From an uncultured Clostridia bacterium (GTDB lineage Bacteria > Bacillota_A > Clostridia > Christensenellales > Aristaeellaceae), in contig CAKUDW010000142.1 of NCBI GenBank assembly GCA_934645275.1, forward strand, positions 1 to 5,700: a DNA stretch of 5,700 nt. The letters are read 5' to 3'. Both the position numbers and the translations under genes were made by a program. This document shows, piece by piece, positions 4,067 to 5,700 of the stretch. The notes under the pieces were generated by a model. It did not search any database, was not told the DNA's origin, and saw only the letters and a list, made by a program, of their open reading frames with translations. The first letter of the stretch is position 1, and each line of letters opens with the position of its first letter.

Positions 4067-5700
4067 ATGAACGCAAACATCAAGACTGCCGACGACCTCA
4101 GAGCGCTGTTTCTGAAATTCATGAAGTCCAAGGGCCACGCGGAAATTCCCAGCGCGTCAGTCATTCCGGAAAACGACCCGACCGTGTTGTTCACTACGGC
4201 TGGCATGCATCCGCTGGTGCCGTATCTGATGGGCGAAAAGCATCCGATGGGCACGCGCCTGACCGACGTGCAGAAATGCATCCGCACCGGCGATATCGAT
4301 GATGTGGGCGATCCGAGCCACCTGACATTCTTTGAAATGCTGGGCAACTGGTCGCTGGGCGACTACTTTAAGGAGAGCATGATTCCCTGGAGCTGGGAAT
4401 TCCTGACCGGCGAAGAATGGCTCGGCCTGCCCAAGGAGCGGCTGGCCTTTACCGTATTTGAGGGCGACAACGATTGCCCGCGCGATGAGGATGCGGCCAA
4501 TCTCTGGCGCGCGCAGGGCGCGATTCCGGACCATGTGTTCTATCTGCCCAAGAAGCACAACTGGTGGGGCCCGGCGGGCGTGACCGGCCCTTGCGGCCCG
4601 GACAGCGAGATGTTCTGGATTACTGACAAGGCCCCCTGCGGCCCGGATTGTTCTCCGGCATGCAGCTGCGGCCGCTATCTGGAAATCTGGAACGACGTGT
4701 TCATGCAGTATGAAAAGCAGGCCGACGGCACGTTCATTCCGCTCAAGCAGAAGAACGTGGACACCGGCATGGGCCTTGAGCGCACCTATTGCGTGCTCAA
4801 GGGCGTAAAGAGCGTGTACGATACCGAGATCTTCGCCGGCATCATTGGCAAGATCGAGGAGCTCTCCGGCCGCAAGTACGGCGAGAGCGAGGATGTGACC
4901 AAGTCCATCCGCATCGTTTCTGACCACATGCGCACTTCGACCTTCATCATCGGCGACGACCGCGGCGTGACTCCGTCGAACGTCGATCAGGGTTACGTGC
5001 TGCGCCGCCTGATTCGCCGCGCCGTGCGCCATGGCATGAAGCTGGGCCTGCCCGAGGGCTTCACCTGTGAAATCGCGAAGGTCATCATTGATCAGTATAA
5101 GAAGAATTATCCGGAACTCGAGCGCAACAGCGGCGTGATTCTGGAGCAGCTCAAGCTCGAAGAGGAACGCTTCCAGCGCACGCTGAAAAAGGGTCAGGCG
5201 GAATTTGAAAAACTGCTGGGCAACATGAAGCGCCGCAGCGCCGCCTTCGAGGGACTCAGGGCCGGCCTGACGCCGGAGAGCACCGCCGCCGCGCTGAAAG
5301 TGCTGCCGCCGTCTCCGGACAATCTGCCGACGATTGAAAAGATCAAGGCAGGTACGATTACCGGCGCGGATATCGACCAGCTGATCGCGGGCTGCACCAC
5401 CATCGACGGCCGCAGCGCTTTCAAGCTCTACGATACCTACGGCTTCCCGATTGAGATTACCTGCGAAATGGCCGAGGAAAACGGCGTGAAGGTGGATATC
5501 GATGGCTTCCACGAGCGCTTTAAGAAGCACCAGGAAACCAGCCACGCGGGCGCGGAGCAGCGCTTCAAGGGCGGTTTGGCCGACGCTTCCGAAGAAACCG
5601 CGAAGCTGCACACCGCCACGCACCTGCTGCAGGCGGCGCTGCGCAAGGTTCTTGGCCCCGAGGTGCACCAGAAGGGCAGCAACATCACCGCCGAGCGCCT
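4067..5700 (+). CDS. alaS: Alanyl-tRNA synthetase, compact variant type, 3' end cut by the window
   Basis: This class II enzyme joins alanine to tRNA-Ala in the cytoplasm. The frame is open from the ATG at 4067 to the window edge (544 codons plus two bases). AAGGAG (4051-4056) lies ten bases before the ATG. Catalytic motifs: TTAGMHPLVPYL, QKCIRTGD (69-76), motif 2 FFEMLGNWSLGDYF (88-101), GPCGPDSE around C176 and motif 3 GMGLER (234-239). YDTYGFP is at 455-461. The editing domain begins with its metal motif HTATH (H515, H519), then GSNITAERL. Three features differ from E. coli-type AlaRS: a Cys cluster C191-C195-C199-C201, about 50 extra residues at 384-445, and only nine residues between FKGGLAD (500-506) and H515, where the beta-barrel segment normally lies. 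The first and last recall the compact AlaS of candidate-phylum bacteria. The rest of editing and any C-Ala domain are outside the window. Confidence 0.97.
   Translation, partial: MNANIKTADDLRALFLKFMKSKGHAEIPSASVIPENDPTVLFTTAGMHPLVPYLMGEKHPMGTRLTDVQKCIRTGDIDDVGDPSHLTFFEMLGNWSLGDYFKESMIPWSWEFLTGEEWLGLPKERLAFTVFEGDNDCPRDEDAANLWRAQGAIPDHVFYLPKKHNWWGPAGVTGPCGPDSEMFWITDKAPCGPDCSPACSCGRYLEIWNDVFMQYEKQADGTFIPLKQKNVDTGMGLERTYCVLKGVKSVYDTEIFAGIIGKIEELSGRKYGESEDVTKSIRIVSDHMRTSTFIIGDDRGVTPSNVDQGYVLRRLIRRAVRHGMKLGLPEGFTCEIAKVIIDQYKKNYPELERNSGVILEQLKLEEERFQRTLKKGQAEFEKLLGNMKRRSAAFEGLRAGLTPESTAAALKVLPPSPDNLPTIEKIKAGTITGADIDQLIAGCTTIDGRSAFKLYDTYGFPIEITCEMAEENGVKVDIDGFHERFKKHQETSHAGAEQRFKGGLADASEETAKLHTATHLLQAALRKVLGPEVHQKGSNITAER

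Noticed and set aside
3597..4076. Minus-strand open frame of 159 codons over the T-box leader
   Set aside because: It lies across a conserved structured RNA and has the Arg/Ser/Pro-rich look of a frame in GC-rich non-coding DNA. I saw no ribosome site.
4157..5668. Long open frame of 503 codons on the minus strand across alaS
   Set aside because: It is an antisense shadow of alaS. The plus frame carries every AlaRS motif, and GC-rich codons keep the opposite strand free of stops. The shadow protein is rich in Ala, His and Arg with no recognisable domain.

Overview
The window most likely comes from a GC-rich member of the Clostridia (Bacillota). The signs are a tRNA-sensing T-box leader, an OmpR/PhoB plus HAMP-PAS kinase pair, strong AGGAGG-type ribosome binding sites, and clean TTGAnn-17-TATAAT promoters. 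I cannot place it to genus. The AlaS type would fit an uncultured gut-type lineage, but that is inference. Nothing looks mobile, and there is no rRNA, tRNA, CRISPR array or insertion sequence.

Left end (1-160): a non-coding junction with two strong hairpins. The first has a T-tract and probably ends a rightward gene lying outside the window. The second can serve as a terminator between convergent transcription units. A minus-strand operon (2925 down to 161) follows: promoter, OmpR-family response regulator, membrane HAMP-PAS histidine kinase, then a nicotinamidase/isochorismatase-like cysteine hydrolase. The two junctions overlap by 1 bp (TAATG) and 4 bp (ATGA), so the three proteins are probably translationally coupled. 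The hydrolase is the unexpected partner.

Divergent from this operon, and sharing its control region, is a plus-strand gene (3037-3480) for a small all-helical protein of unknown function. The 2865-3036 gap holds a very good promoter for the regulator operon. Next to it are an 11-bp-period direct repeat and a 9-bp inverted repeat, which look like operator DNA.

Right part (3481-5700): about 240 bp with hairpins and possible terminators, then a strong promoter. After this comes an approximately 275-nt T-box leader whose Stem I can be folded to present a GCC (alanine) specifier, and then alaS, which runs off the window edge. The 544 visible codons encode a non-standard, compact alanyl-tRNA synthetase. 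It has a Cys cluster (C-x3-C-x3-C-x-C) in the catalytic domain and an approximately 50-residue insert before the YDTYGFP motif. The chain passes almost directly into the HxxxH editing domain, without the beta-barrel segment seen in E. coli-type enzymes.

The most interesting items are the regulator/kinase/hydrolase operon with its shared operator-like region and divergent unknown gene, and the variant AlaS under T-box control.
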